Source: DATKNA01 sp963755755 (GTDB lineage Bacteria > Actinomycetota > Actinomycetes > Actinomycetales > Kineosporiaceae). From it: 64,000 bases of DNA. The stretch spans positions 124,001-188,000 of the forward strand of contig CAVWLJ010000011.1 of NCBI GenBank assembly GCA_963755755.1. The letters run 5' to 3'. Each line of letters opens with the position of its first letter. Position 1 is the stretch's first letter. The notes beneath the pieces are model-generated. The model ran no database searches. It saw nothing but the letters and a program-made list of their open reading frames with translations, and was not told the origin of the DNA. Positions 9,188-17,608 of this stretch are shown piece after piece. The position numbers and the translations under genes were made by a program.

Positions 9188-9487
9188 GGTCACCATCCTG
9201 CGCCCCTGCGGCGGCACGGCATCCCGAGACGGCGACCCCCGGCGTCCGCCCGGTCGCGGACGCGCGGCCCGGGTGAGCCGGTCGGCGAGCGGACCGAGGT
9301 CGCCGGACGCGAGAGCCGCGGCGTTCGCCGCCTGCACCTCCGCGTAGATCTCGGCGCGGTGCACCTGGACGCTCCGCGGGGCCTCGATGCCCAACCGCAC
9401 GGTCTCGCCCCGGGAGTCGAGGACGACCACGCGGACGTCGTCCCCGATGACGATGCTCTCGCCGGCTCGGCGGGTGAGGACCAGCAC
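8978..9487 (-). CDS. csrA: CsrA, carbon storage/flagellin translation regulator, with in-frame extension
   Basis: Residues 1-60 are a clear CsrA: MLVLTRRAGESIVIGDDVRV, then RLGIEAPRSVQVHRAEIY, with the RNA-contacting Leu4, Arg6, Arg7 and Arg44 all present. CsrA dimers bind GGA motifs in mRNA leaders and block translation; FliW, encoded just upstream, is the usual antagonist. The frame continues past the normal 60-90 residues to 169 and takes in a helix-plus-acidic-tail segment (see the overlapping entry). Start is GTG at 9487. Last gene of flgN-flgK-flgL-fliW-csrA. Its own Shine-Dalgarno lies in a hairpin with a GGA loop. Confidence 0.85.
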   Translation of the reverse strand: MLVLTRRAGESIVIGDDVRVVVLDSRGETVRLGIEAPRSVQVHRAEIYAEVQAANAAALASGDLGPLADRLTRAARPRPGGRRGSPSRDAVPPQGRRMVTMAENEQRLEQVQERIDDARAAAEQAEPDLLPQASSPADDTFQPSGDDRQAGENPSEGADRDAPGELEHD

Positions 9488-9492
9488 GACAG

Positions 9493-9508
9493 GCTCCTTC
9501 CGTGGAGC
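9493..9508 (-). promoter_or_regulatory. Candidate CsrA autoregulatory hairpin at the csrA ribosome-binding site
   Basis: On the minus strand GCTCC-ACGGAA-GGAGC: a 5-bp stem with a hexaloop holding GGA; the CACGGAAG within it fits CANGGANG. The 3' arm GGAG is the Shine-Dalgarno, six bases from the GTG. CsrA binding would mask it. Further upstream in the fliW-csrA gap are a GCGGTCC-type palindrome (9515-9530) and an 8-bp GC stem (9551-9572). Confidence 0.55.
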
Positions 9509-9578
9509 GCAGGTGCGGTCCGGGGACCGCGACAGCAGGGACCGACAGCACCGCCGCCGGCGAGGGCGGCGGCAGGGA

Positions 9579-10022
9579 TCAGGCGACGGCCGCGCGTACG
9601 GGCCAGTCAGTGCCGGAGAGGATGACCTGCGCGGCGGCCCGGGTCCGGGCGTTCACGACGACGGGGGCGAGGAGGTTCGCGGTGGTCGTCGCGGGCTCGG
9701 AGCCGACGGTGAGGAGCACGAGGACGAGGGCGTCGGACTCGTCCTTCAGCTCCAGGTCCGCGCACTCGCTCTCGTCGAGCTCGAACGCGTAGTCCGGGAA
9801 GAACGCGGTGGGTACGGCCGCGAGGAAGCGGACCGCGGGCTCCTCGAGGCTGCGGAGCTCGAACAGCACGGGCTCCTCCCCCTCGGTGCCAGGCAGCTCG
9901 ACGAGCACGAAACGGCGCAGGTCGGCGAACCCGGGCAGCGGCCGGACGAACGCGATCGCGGGCACCTCCTCCGTCATGCCGGTCACCGTAGCCGAGTCGA
10001 CACGTTCGGTCAGTTGGCTCAC
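9579..10022 (-). CDS. fliW: FliW flagellar assembly factor
   Basis: The protein carries the FliW pattern: PGFADLRRFVLVELPGTEGE, PVLFELRSLEEPAVRFLAAV near the middle, PDYAFEL and a C-terminal APVVVNARTRAAAQVIL. FliW binds CsrA allosterically and is displaced by flagellin. The longest frame (147 residues) starts at GTG 10022 and overlaps the flgL stop as GTGA, which suggests coupling; an internal ATG at 9977 would give 132 residues, closer to the normal length. Order flgL-fliW-csrA is the classical one. Confidence 0.88.
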   Translation of the reverse strand: MSQLTERVDSATVTGMTEEVPAIAFVRPLPGFADLRRFVLVELPGTEGEEPVLFELRSLEEPAVRFLAAVPTAFFPDYAFELDESECADLELKDESDALVLVLLTVGSEPATTTANLLAPVVVNARTRAAAQVILSGTDWPVRAAVA

Positions 10023-10900
10023 CGGAGATAGTCCAGCAGCGAGGTCTGCAGGATCTTCGCCGACGCGCCGAGCGCCGACTGGTACGCCACCTGCTGCGAC
10101 TGCAGGTTCATGATCGTGGCCGGCAGGTCGACGTCCTCGTTCTCGCTGATCCGCGCCGTGAGGTCGAGCCGCTGCGAGTCGACGTTGGCCTTCGTCGCGT
10201 CGATCCGCGCCGAGCGGGCACCGACGTCCCCGAGTGACTGGAGCACCTTGGACGAGGCCGCGTCGAGGTCGTCGAGGTCCACCCCTGGGACCGGCGCTGT
10301 CGACCCCAGATCGGTGATGATCCGGTCGAGCAACGCGGGGACGGTGTCGGCGGCGACGTCCGTGCCCTTCACGTCGATCCGGATCGTGGCGTCGGAGGAG
10401 ATCCGGGTGGTGATCGGCTGGTCGTTGCCGATGTAGGTGCCGGTCGAGTCGACCGCCACCTGCCCGGGCACCGTGCCGCCGAAGACGGGACGCCCCAGGT
10501 AGGTCGTGTTGTAGAGGTCGACGATCTCGCCCTTGAGCGAACCGGCCTGGGCGGCGAGGGCGGAACGGCTCTCCGCGCTGAGCGCACCGTTGTTGGCCTG
10601 CACGAGGAGCTCGCGGACGCTGCGCAGCCGGTCGTTGATCGACACCATGGTGCTGTCGCTGACGTTGAGGCGTGCGCTCACCTGGTCGATGTTGCGCAGG
10701 TACTGCTGGTCGGCCGCCTGCTTCGAGCGGTACGTCATCGCCGAGGCGGTGCCCGACGGGTCGTCGCTGGGGACGGCGATGCGCTTGCCGCTGGAGAGCT
10801 GGGCCTGGATGTCCTGCACCCGGCCGAGGCTGGACTGCAGGCCACGCAGGGTGGCGGAGCTGATCAGCCCCTGGGTCACCCGAAGAGTCATCTGGCTCAC
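10019..10900 (-). CDS. flgL: Flagellar hook-associated protein FlgL (HAP3)
   Basis: 293 residues, flagellin-like at both ends: N-terminal MTLRVTQGLISSATLRGLQS and LSSGKRIAVPSDDPSGTASA, C-terminal DLPATIMNLQSQQVAYQSAL, ASAKILQTSLLDYLR. FlgL joins the hook to the filament. GTG at 10900 overlaps the flgK stop as GTGA; a Met at 10891 is the alternative start. Confidence 0.92.
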   Translation of the reverse strand: MSQMTLRVTQGLISSATLRGLQSSLGRVQDIQAQLSSGKRIAVPSDDPSGTASAMTYRSKQAADQQYLRNIDQVSARLNVSDSTMVSINDRLRSVRELLVQANNGALSAESRSALAAQAGSLKGEIVDLYNTTYLGRPVFGGTVPGQVAVDSTGTYIGNDQPITTRISSDATIRIDVKGTDVAADTVPALLDRIITDLGSTAPVPGVDLDDLDAASSKVLQSLGDVGARSARIDATKANVDSQRLDLTARISENEDVDLPATIMNLQSQQVAYQSALGASAKILQTSLLDYLR

Positions 10901-12300
10901 CCGATCCCGGTGTGGTTGACGAGCGTGTCGAGGATCTCGTCGACGGTGGAGACCACCCGAGCAGCGGCCTGGTAGGAGCGTTGGTACTGCAGCAGGCCGG
11001 TCATCTCCTCGTCGAGGTTGACGCCGGCCTCCGTCTGGACGGCGGCCTCGGCGGCCGCGACGACGGAGTCCTGCACGGCGCCGGCGTTCTTGAGGCTCTG
11101 CACCCGGACGCCGAGCTTGGTCGTCATGTCCCGCCACTGCGCCGAGGGCCCGGCGCCGCCGAGCACCGCCGACTGGGCCCGGTCGTCGGCGAGGTCCCCG
11201 ATCTGCAGGGCGATCGCGCCGTCGATGGTCCCGGCGGCGGGCGTGATCGCGAGCTGTGTCGGGTCGGTCGGGACCACCGCGAGCGACGCGGCGTCGTTGC
11301 CCGAGAAGAAGGGGCCGCCCGCGGTGCCGTCGGCCTGGAAGCCGGTGGCGTGCACGGTGTTCACCATGTCCCGCAGGCTGGTCGCCACGGTGTCGAGCTT
11401 CGCCGACAGCGCGGGCAGGTCACCGCCGAGGACGGCGAGGTAGCCGGCGGCAGACCCGGAGTCGACCGGGACCGTCATGGCCCCCCACATGATCTTCGGC
11501 GGTGAGGCCGTGGCGGCGCCGAGCGCCGTCGCGCCGGTCAGGGTGAACTGCTGGGCCGTCGACCCGGAGACGAGCGCGACGCCGTTGACGGAGATGGACG
11601 ACTGTCCGTTCGCGCCGATCGTGGCCACACCGCCGATCAGCTCGCCCAGCTTGCGGCCGAGCAGGTCGCGCTGGTCCTCGAGCTCGTTGACGGGGCGCCC
11701 GGCGGCGAGCCCGGTGGCGATGCTGGAGTTGACGTCGGCGAGATCCGTGGACGCCTGGTTCACCTGCGACAGCACGTCCTTCAGCGAGTCGAACCCGGAC
11801 GTCCACTCGCCGTTGATCGCGCTGGTCAGGGCGTGCAGCTGGTCGGTGACGGCGAGCCCGCGCTGGATGACGACGGAGCCGGACGCCGTGTTGCTGGCCG
11901 GGTCCGGGTTGTTCGCGAGGTCGTGCCAGGCGGAGTAGAAGGAGTCCATCGTCGCCTGCAGTCCGGTGTCGCCGGGCTCGGCGAAGGCCGTCTGCACGGC
12001 ACTCAGAGCGTCGGTCTGCGCCGCGATCGCCGTCTGCCGGCCGCCCGCCGCCGCGCGGGCCGCCTCCACGAAGACACCGCGGATCCGCGTGACCGCTGCG
12101 ACGGTGACCCCGCCGATGTCGGCGCCGCGCCCGGTGAAGAGCGAGGTGCCCGGGGCGGCGCCCACCTCCTTCAGGTCGACCCGCTGCCGGGAGTAGCCGG
12201 CGGTGTTGGCGTTGACCACGTTCTGCCCGATGACGTCCATCGCCCGCTGGGCGGCGGCGAGACCGCTCACCGCGGTGTTGAGGCTGGAGAAGCCGGTCAC
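10897..12300 (-). CDS. flgK: Flagellar hook-associated protein FlgK (HAP1)
   Basis: 467 residues. The rod/hook N-terminal motif is SSLNTAVSGLAAAQRAMDVI followed by GQNVVNANTAGYSRQRV; the C-terminal helical D0 part is GVNLDEEMTGLLQYQRSYQA and AARVVSTVDEILDTLV. It is intact and starts at GTG 12300, eight bases after the flgN stop at 12308. FlgK caps the hook and mates with FlgL. Confidence 0.93.
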   Translation of the reverse strand: MTGFSSLNTAVSGLAAAQRAMDVIGQNVVNANTAGYSRQRVDLKEVGAAPGTSLFTGRGADIGGVTVAAVTRIRGVFVEAARAAAGGRQTAIAAQTDALSAVQTAFAEPGDTGLQATMDSFYSAWHDLANNPDPASNTASGSVVIQRGLAVTDQLHALTSAINGEWTSGFDSLKDVLSQVNQASTDLADVNSSIATGLAAGRPVNELEDQRDLLGRKLGELIGGVATIGANGQSSISVNGVALVSGSTAQQFTLTGATALGAATASPPKIMWGAMTVPVDSGSAAGYLAVLGGDLPALSAKLDTVATSLRDMVNTVHATGFQADGTAGGPFFSGNDAASLAVVPTDPTQLAITPAAGTIDGAIALQIGDLADDRAQSAVLGGAGPSAQWRDMTTKLGVRVQSLKNAGAVQDSVVAAAEAAVQTEAGVNLDEEMTGLLQYQRSYQAAARVVSTVDEILDTLVNHTGIG

Positions 12301-12307
12301 GCCGGGC

Positions 12308-12806
12308 TCACAGCGTCCGGTCGATGACCATGGCGCCCGCACCGGGGACCTGGTCGGTGCGCCCCCGGGCGTCGTAGCCGACGGAGGCCGACGACCTCGA
12401 CGCCGGCCAGGCCGGCGAGCGCGGACTCGACGGCGCGCAGCCCGGCGGCCATCAGAGTCCGGTTCGTCTCCGCGAGCGCCGCGAGCTCGCGGGTGAGCAC
12501 GAGCAGGGCCTCCCGGTGCTCGAGCAGGACGGCGGTCCACGGCGGCTGCACCGCCGCGGCGAGCTCCTCCAGCGTCAGCTCCGGATCCACGCCGGCGGCG
12601 AGCGCGGCCCGTTCGGCCGCGGCGGCCCGCTGCAGCTCCAGCACCCGCAGCTCCGAGACGAGGGTCTCCACCTCGGAGGTGGCCATCCCCAAGAACCGGG
12701 TCCGCCCGGCGGCGAGCAGCAGCTGCTCGCACTCGAGCCGGTAGACGAGGCGCTCGAGCAGGTCGCGCTGGCGCCACAGGACGGCCGCGAGATCGGGCAG
12801 GCTCAT
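12308..12806 (-). CDS. flgN: FlgN export chaperone for FlgK/FlgL
   Basis: An all-helical protein starting MSLPDLAAVLWRQRDLLERL, rich in Leu/Ala/Glu with YRLECEQLLLAAGRT and an ETNRTLMAAGLRAVESAL helix, the usual look of FlgN. The frame shifts near 12385; the restored end reads GYDARGRTDQVPGAGAMVID and RTL before TGA at 12308. It heads the flgK-flgL operon, where its clients are. RBS GAGGAA. Confidence 0.75.
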
Positions 12807-12813
12807 GAGTGGT

Positions 12814-12840
12814 TCCTCGGCACGAGCGGCCCGGACCTGA
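12814..12840 (-). promoter_or_regulatory. Weak FliA-type promoter match ahead of flgN
   Basis: TCAG, 15 bases, GCCGAGGA on the minus strand. It resembles the stronger sites in this window, but the -10 part coincides with the flgN Shine-Dalgarno and would give a nearly leaderless mRNA, so it may be chance. Confidence 0.3.
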
Positions 12841-12947
12841 GGTCCGCACGGGTGCCTCTTTGCGCCGGTGGAGTGAAACCCGCCGTCGCGTCCTTCCGGG
12901 TCGGGGTACGGGCGAAAGGAGGCGTCCGCAGGGGCCGAAGAGGCACC

Positions 12948-13832
12948 GTGACCGTAACGACATCGGACGTCGAGGGTCTGGTGCGCGAGCACCTCGGACT
13001 CGTCGGCCACCTCGCCCGGGAGGCGGCGGCACGGCTGCCCCGCCATCTCGACGCGGACGACCTGGTCGGGGCGGGTTCGCTCGCCCTCGTGCAGGCCGCC
13101 CGAGCCTTCGACCCCGCCCTCGGAGTGCCGTTCGCGCGCTTCGCGAGCACGCGGATCCGCGGCGCCATGATCGACCACATGCGCCAGCGCGACTGGGCGA
13201 CACGCTCGGTCCGCTCCCGGGCCCGCTCGCTCGCGGCAGCGTCGGAGGAGCTCACGAAGGCACTGCACCGGGCTCCCACGGACGTGGAGCTCGCTGCGGC
13301 GGCCGGCATGAGCGGGCAGGAGGTCCGGGAGGTCCTCCAGGGGACCGACCGCGCGTCGCTGCTCAGCCTCGACCCGCTGGCCGTCGGCGACGACGGCCTG
13401 GGCGCCGGGCTCGAGGACCGCACACCGGGGCCGGAGGAGGCGCTCGTCGCCGCCGAGCGACTCGGGTACCTGCGCGACGCGATCGCGGAGCTGCCCGAAC
13501 GCGCCCGGCGCGTGGTGACCGGCTACTACCTCGAGGACCGCCAGCTGACCGAGATAGCCGAGGAGCTGGGCGTGACCCAGTCGAGGGCGTCGCAGCTGCG
13601 GTCCGAGGGTCTCGACCTGCTCAAGGAGGCGCTCCAGAAGCTCCTCGGCGACGGAGCGAGAGCCGGGGCCGGCGCGGAGGCCGACGGCGTCCGCGCCCGC
13701 CGGCGCGAGGCCTACGTCTCCGCCGTGGCCAACCGGTCCGACGTCCGTTCCCGCGCCGACGTGCAGGCCTATCTCGACGGCGCACCGCTGCGCTCGCCCG
13801 CGAGCAGCGGTGGCCGGGGCCCCGGCCGCTAG
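12948..13832 (+). CDS. fliA: Flagellar sigma factor FliA (sigma-28, WhiG-like)
   Basis: 294 residues. Region 2: LVREHLGLVGHLAREAAARL, DADDLVGAGSLALVQAARAF, FARFASTRIRGAMIDHMRQR; region 3 LTKALHRAPTDVELAAAAGM; region 4 ELPERARRVVTGYYLEDRQL and VTQSRASQLRSEGLDLLKEA. A tail of about 55 residues after region 4 is longer than usual. GTG at 12948 is chosen because the preceding frame is unrelated. It lies between divergent operons and should read the TCAA-N15/16-GCCGA promoters described below. Confidence 0.9.
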   Translation: MTVTTSDVEGLVREHLGLVGHLAREAAARLPRHLDADDLVGAGSLALVQAARAFDPALGVPFARFASTRIRGAMIDHMRQRDWATRSVRSRARSLAAASEELTKALHRAPTDVELAAAAGMSGQEVREVLQGTDRASLLSLDPLAVGDDGLGAGLEDRTPGPEEALVAAERLGYLRDAIAELPERARRVVTGYYLEDRQLTEIAEELGVTQSRASQLRSEGLDLLKEALQKLLGDGARAGAGAEADGVRARRREAYVSAVANRSDVRSRADVQAYLDGAPLRSPASSGGRGPGR

Positions 13833-13841
13833 CCGAACCGC

Positions 13842-13868
13842 TCAAGGGCGCGCCCCGCGCGCCGACAA
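13842..13868 (+). promoter_or_regulatory. FliA-type promoter of the flagellin gene
   Basis: TCAA (13842-13845), 15 bases, GCCGACAA (13861-13868). The sigma-28 consensus is TAAA-N15-GCCGATAA. Transcription would begin near 13875, giving a leader of about 50 bases. Confidence 0.75.
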
Positions 13869-13878
13869 GAACGTCGAG

Positions 13879-13919
13879 CCGATCCACGGACGGATCGGGC
13901 TGGACCCTCACCAAGGAGG
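13879..13919 (+). promoter_or_regulatory. Two candidate CsrA sites in the flagellin leader
   Basis: Site 1 is the hairpin CCGATCC-ACGGAC-GGATCGG (13879-13898), GGA in the hexaloop, CACGGACG matching CANGGANG. Site 2 is CAAGGAGG (13912-13919), which is the Shine-Dalgarno, five bases from the ATG. The same two-site arrangement is known from the Bacillus subtilis hag leader, where CsrA blocks flagellin translation. Confidence 0.65.
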
Positions 13920-13924
13920 AAGTC

Positions 13925-14824
13925 ATGGGTCTTCGGATCAACAACAACATCGCGGCGTTCAACGCGTACCGGAACCTGTCGGTGACCGACGGCAACATGT
14001 CGAAGTCGCTGGAGAAGCTCTCGAGCGGCTACCGGATCAACCGGGCCGCCGACGACGCCGCCGGTCTGGCCATCTCCGAGGGTCTGCGCTCGCAGATCGG
14101 TGGCCTCAAGGTCGCCGTCCGCAACGCCCAGGACGGCATCAGCGTCGTCCAGACCGCGGAAGGCGCGCTCAACGAGTCGCAGGCGATCCTGCAGCGCATG
14201 CGTGACCTCTCGGTGCAGGCCGCCAACGGCGGTTCGCAGGACGCCACCGCCCAGGCCGCGGCGGACACCGAGTTCAAGCAGCTGCAGAAGGAGCTGGACC
14301 GGATCGCGTCCACCACCTCCTTCGGCAACACCAAGCTGCTCGACGTCGGCGTCGGCGGTTCCGCCGGCTACACCGGCGTCTTCCAGGTCGGCGCGAAGAA
14401 CTCCACCAACGACCAGATCAACGTCGACCTGGCCAACACCGCCGCGGGCACCGGCATCTTCGGCGCCAACGCCGGCACCCTCACCGGGTTCGACTCGGTC
14501 GGCCTCAAGGTGGACTCCGGCACCCTGGACCTCACCAGCACGGCGAACGCGCAGACCGCGATCGACGCTCTGGACACCGCGATCACGGGCGTCTCGACCG
14601 CTCGGGCCAACCTCGGTGCGTACCAGAACCGCTTCGAGCACACGATCAACAACCTCAACGTCGCGGTCGAGAACGTGACCGCGTCCGAGAGCCGCATCCG
14701 CGACACGGACATGGCGTCCGAGATGGTCGAGTTCACGAAGAACCAGATCCTCTCGCAGGCCGGTACCGCGATGCTCGCGCAGGCGAACCAGGCGCCGCAG
14801 TCGGTCCTCAAGCTGCTGCAGTGA
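13925..14824 (+). CDS. fliC: Flagellin
   Basis: 299 residues with the conserved D0/D1 ends: MGLRINNNIAAFNAYRNLSV, KSLEKLSSGYRINRAADDAA, GLAISEGLRSQIGGLKVAVR at the N-terminus and ENVTASESRIRDTDMASEMV, EFTKNQILSQAGTAMLAQAN at the C-terminus. The central variable domain is short (about 100 residues), so the filament surface is minimal. It is monocistronic, with a FliA promoter, a CsrA-like leader and a terminator, as expected for the most abundant flagellar protein. Confidence 0.95.
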   Translation: MGLRINNNIAAFNAYRNLSVTDGNMSKSLEKLSSGYRINRAADDAAGLAISEGLRSQIGGLKVAVRNAQDGISVVQTAEGALNESQAILQRMRDLSVQAANGGSQDATAQAAADTEFKQLQKELDRIASTTSFGNTKLLDVGVGGSAGYTGVFQVGAKNSTNDQINVDLANTAAGTGIFGANAGTLTGFDSVGLKVDSGTLDLTSTANAQTAIDALDTAITGVSTARANLGAYQNRFEHTINNLNVAVENVTASESRIRDTDMASEMVEFTKNQILSQAGTAMLAQANQAPQSVLKLLQ

Positions 14825-14834
14825 TCTGACGAGC

Positions 14835-14872
14835 GCGGCCGGGCGCCACCGGAGACGGTGTCGCCCGGCCGC
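14835..14872 (+). terminator. Flagellin terminator
   Basis: A 17-bp GC stem with one mismatch and a GAGA loop, starting ten bases after the fliC stop. No U-tract, as is common in high-GC actinobacteria. Confidence 0.7.
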
Positions 14873-14919
14873 CCTCGGCCGCCCTTCCTCACCACCCTGC
14901 CTCGACGAGGAGCCACACC

Positions 14920-16782
14920 GTGTCCCAGGTGACGATCTCCGGTGCCGTCTCCGGTCTCGACACGAGCTCGATCATCAACCAGCTCGTCTCGGTGCAGGCC
15001 AACCAGCAGACCCTGCTCAAGAACCAGCAGACCGTGCAGCAGAGCGCCGCGGACGCCCTGGGCAAGCTCTCCACCGCACTCGGCACCGTCGGCTCGCTCG
15101 CCTCCGGCCTGGCCAAGACCTCGACCTGGACCGGTACGACCGTCACCTCGAGCTCCAGCTCGGTGACGGCCACCGCGAGTGGGACGACGCGGGGCGCCCT
15201 CACCTTCGACGTGACCTCGCTGGCCGCCGCGCACGCGCTCGTCTCGGCGTCCGCCGTCTCCTCCACCGCCAGCGTGGTGGCGAGCGGCCCGCTGACGCTG
15301 ACGGCGTCCGACGGCACGACCACCTCGATCGACGTCGGCAGCGGCAACCTCTCCGACGTCGTCGCCGCCATCAACGGCGCCGGGAAGGGCCTCGTCGCCT
15401 CCGCCGTGCAGACCTCGCCGGGCCAGTACCGGCTGCAGGTCGCCGCGACCGCGACCGGCGCCTCGTCCTCGTTCTCCCTCGACGGGCTGGACGGCGCCGG
15501 CGGCATGAACATCCTCACCCAGGGAGCCGACGCCGTCATCAGCGTCGGCTCCAACCCGGACACCGCGTACCAGGTCTCGTCGTCCACGAACACCTTCGCC
15601 GGCATCCTGCCCGGGGTGTCCTTCACCGTGGGCAAGGTCGAGTCCGGCGTCACCCTCCAGGCCAACGTCGACGGCACCGCCGTCGCCGGCCAGGTGGGCA
15701 AGCTCGTGGACGCCGTGAACGCCGTGCTCTCCCAGATCGCGACGGGCACCGCGTACGACACGAGCACGAAGACCGGCGGCGCGCTGGTCGGGGACTCCGG
15801 CACCCGGGCCCTGCAGCAGCGGATGCTCAACCTCGTGGCCGGCGCGGGTGCACCCGGCGTCTCCGTGACCCGCGACGGCACCGTGACCTTCGACCAGGCC
15901 GCGTTCACGAAGGCCTTCGCGGCGAACCCCGACCAGGTCAAGGCCGCGTTCGGCGCGACGACGACCTTCGCCCCCGCCGCCGGCGTCACCGGCGCCGTCC
16001 GCTACTCGTCCTCCGCGACGGGCACTCTCGCCGGTACCTACCCGGTCACCGTCACCTCGCTCTCCGCGCGGGAGCAGTGGTCCGTGAACGCCGGCCTCGC
16101 GGCCGGCCAGATCGTGAACCTCCAGCTCGGCTCGCTCGTCGCGGCCTACACCGTGCAGCCCGGCGACGACGCCGACAGCATCGCGACCGGCATCAGCGCC
16201 GCCGCGGCAGCTGCCGGCATCGGCGTCAGCGCGGCGAACGACGGGTCGGGCGGGATCACGCTGACCGCCGCCGCGCCCGGTACCGGACTGGCGTTCACCG
16301 CCGGCGTCGACGGGAACCCCGGTAGCCGGCTCGTCGCCGGCGCCGACGTCACCGGCACCATCAACGGTCAGCCGGCGAGCGGCCTCGGCGCCGTGCTGAG
16401 CCTCTCGACGGGAACGGGGGGCGCCCAGTACCTCGCGCTCGACACCTCGTCCCTGACCCAGGCGGACGTCGACGGCACCGGCGGTGCGGTCGGCTCCGTG
16501 ACCTACAAGCCGGGCCTGGCCCAGCAGCTGGCGTCGCTCGTCGACACCGAGACGAAGTCCGGCACCGGCGTCCTGACCACCGCTCAGCAGGGCCGGCTCA
16601 CCGCGGTGAAGACCCTCCAGGACCAGATCGACGCCTGGGACCAGCGCCTGACCGACTACCGCACCCAGCTGACCCAGCAGTTCACGGCGATGGAGACGGC
16701 GCTGGCCACGCTCAAGAGCCAGACCAGCGCGCTCTCGGGTCTGAGCACGAGCATGCTCAGCTCGTCGTCGAGCTCCAGCTGA
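14920..16782 (+). CDS. fliD: Filament cap protein FliD (HAP2)
   Basis: 620 residues, intact. N-terminal VSQVTISGAVSGLDTSSIIN, QLVSVQANQQTLLKNQQTVQ (FliD_N) and a C-terminal FliD_C region ending in the coiled coil DQIDAWDQRLTDYRTQLTQQ and FTAMETALATLKSQTSAL. Between them are Thr/Ser-rich beta domains, larger than the E. coli type. It caps the filament and folds incoming flagellin. GTG at 14920 after GAGGAG. Confidence 0.93.
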   Translation: MSQVTISGAVSGLDTSSIINQLVSVQANQQTLLKNQQTVQQSAADALGKLSTALGTVGSLASGLAKTSTWTGTTVTSSSSSVTATASGTTRGALTFDVTSLAAAHALVSASAVSSTASVVASGPLTLTASDGTTTSIDVGSGNLSDVVAAINGAGKGLVASAVQTSPGQYRLQVAATATGASSSFSLDGLDGAGGMNILTQGADAVISVGSNPDTAYQVSSSTNTFAGILPGVSFTVGKVESGVTLQANVDGTAVAGQVGKLVDAVNAVLSQIATGTAYDTSTKTGGALVGDSGTRALQQRMLNLVAGAGAPGVSVTRDGTVTFDQAAFTKAFAANPDQVKAAFGATTTFAPAAGVTGAVRYSSSATGTLAGTYPVTVTSLSAREQWSVNAGLAAGQIVNLQLGSLVAAYTVQPGDDADSIATGISAAAAAAGIGVSAANDGSGGITLTAAAPGTGLAFTAGVDGNPGSRLVAGADVTGTINGQPASGLGAVLSLSTGTGGAQYLALDTSSLTQADVDGTGGAVGSVTYKPGLAQQLASLVDTETKSGTGVLTTAQQGRLTAVKTLQDQIDAWDQRLTDYRTQLTQQFTAMETALATLKSQTSALSGLSTSMLSSSSSSS

Positions 16783-16844
16783 CCGCGTCCACCCACCGTC
16801 CGTTCCCGTCGCGCCAGCGGCTCGCACCACGAGGGAGGCACGCG

Positions 16845-17246
16845 ATGTCGTCCGCGATGTCGTTCGGACTCGCCCAGGCCCGGTACGCCGGCGACGCCGC
16901 CGCGACCGTGTCGCCGGCCCGGCTCCTCACCATGCTCTACGACCGCGTCGTCGCCGATCTCTCCATCGCGTACGAGGCTCTGCTCCGCGAGGACTGGGCG
17001 ATCAGCGGCCAGCGGATCGCCAACGCCAGCGAGATCCTGCTCGAGCTCCACGCGACCCTCGACGTCGCGGCCTGGCCGGACGGCGAGGGCCTCTCCCGGC
17101 TCTACCTGTGGCTGGTCTCCGAGCTCATGCAGGCCCGGGTCCAGCGGTCGGCCCAGCGGGTCGCCGACTGCCGGGACCTCGTCGTGCCGCTCCGCGACGC
17201 CTGGCGCAGCGCCGGCGAGCAGCTGGCCGCCGGCGGCGCCGCATGA
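16845..17246 (+). CDS. fliS: Flagellin chaperone FliS
   Basis: 133 residues: RYAGDAAATVSPARLLTMLY and DRVVADLSIAYEAL are the FliS helix-1/2 signature, with a C-terminal LSRLYLWLVSELMQARVQRS. FliS holds flagellin monomers before export. GAGGGAGG precedes the ATG; the stop overlaps the next start as ATGA. Confidence 0.9.
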   Translation: MSSAMSFGLAQARYAGDAAATVSPARLLTMLYDRVVADLSIAYEALLREDWAISGQRIANASEILLELHATLDVAAWPDGEGLSRLYLWLVSELMQARVQRSAQRVADCRDLVVPLRDAWRSAGEQLAAGGAA

Positions 17247-17554
17247 GCCCCGAGCAGGAGTGGGCCGCGTACCTGGACGCCGTCGAGGCGTCCGCACGGC
17301 ACATCGCGCGCCAGGCGATCGACCGGCGTCCCCCTGACGCGGCCGACCTGGTCCCGCCCCCGCTGCCGAGCGTGCCCTGGCCCGCGTCCCTCGAGGAGCG
17401 CCGGCGCGAGGTGATGGCCGGTCTCGCCGCCGCCACCGTCACCGTGCAGCGCTGCCGCGACGACGCCGCCCGCACCCTCGGCGCGCTCGCCCGCCCCAGC
17501 GGCCGGCATCCGCACGGCTACCTCGACGGCGGCGCGGTCGACGTCGTCGGCTGA
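17243..17554 (+). CDS. Hypothetical protein in the FliT position
   Basis: 103 residues with no motif I can assign beyond helical propensity (MSPEQEWAAYLDAVEASARH, LEERRREVMAGLAAATVTVQ). It overlaps fliS by ATGA and occupies the place of fliT, the FliD chaperone, in fliD-fliS-fliT operons. FliT-like function is inferred from position and size only. Confidence 0.55.
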   Translation: MSPEQEWAAYLDAVEASARHIARQAIDRRPPDAADLVPPPLPSVPWPASLEERRREVMAGLAAATVTVQRCRDDAARTLGALARPSGRHPHGYLDGGAVDVVG

Positions 17555-17608
17555 CACCCGCGGGGAGCAGCGGCGGCTGCGCCGTCCGGAGGAACCGGGC
17601 CGGAGCGC

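Noticed and set aside
8671..9347. Sigma factor continuing for another 230 codons with LDRPVQ repeats
   Set aside because: The LDRPVQ repeats arise from palindromic DNA that reads the same on both strands, and the frame then passes through the terminator and antisense of csrA.
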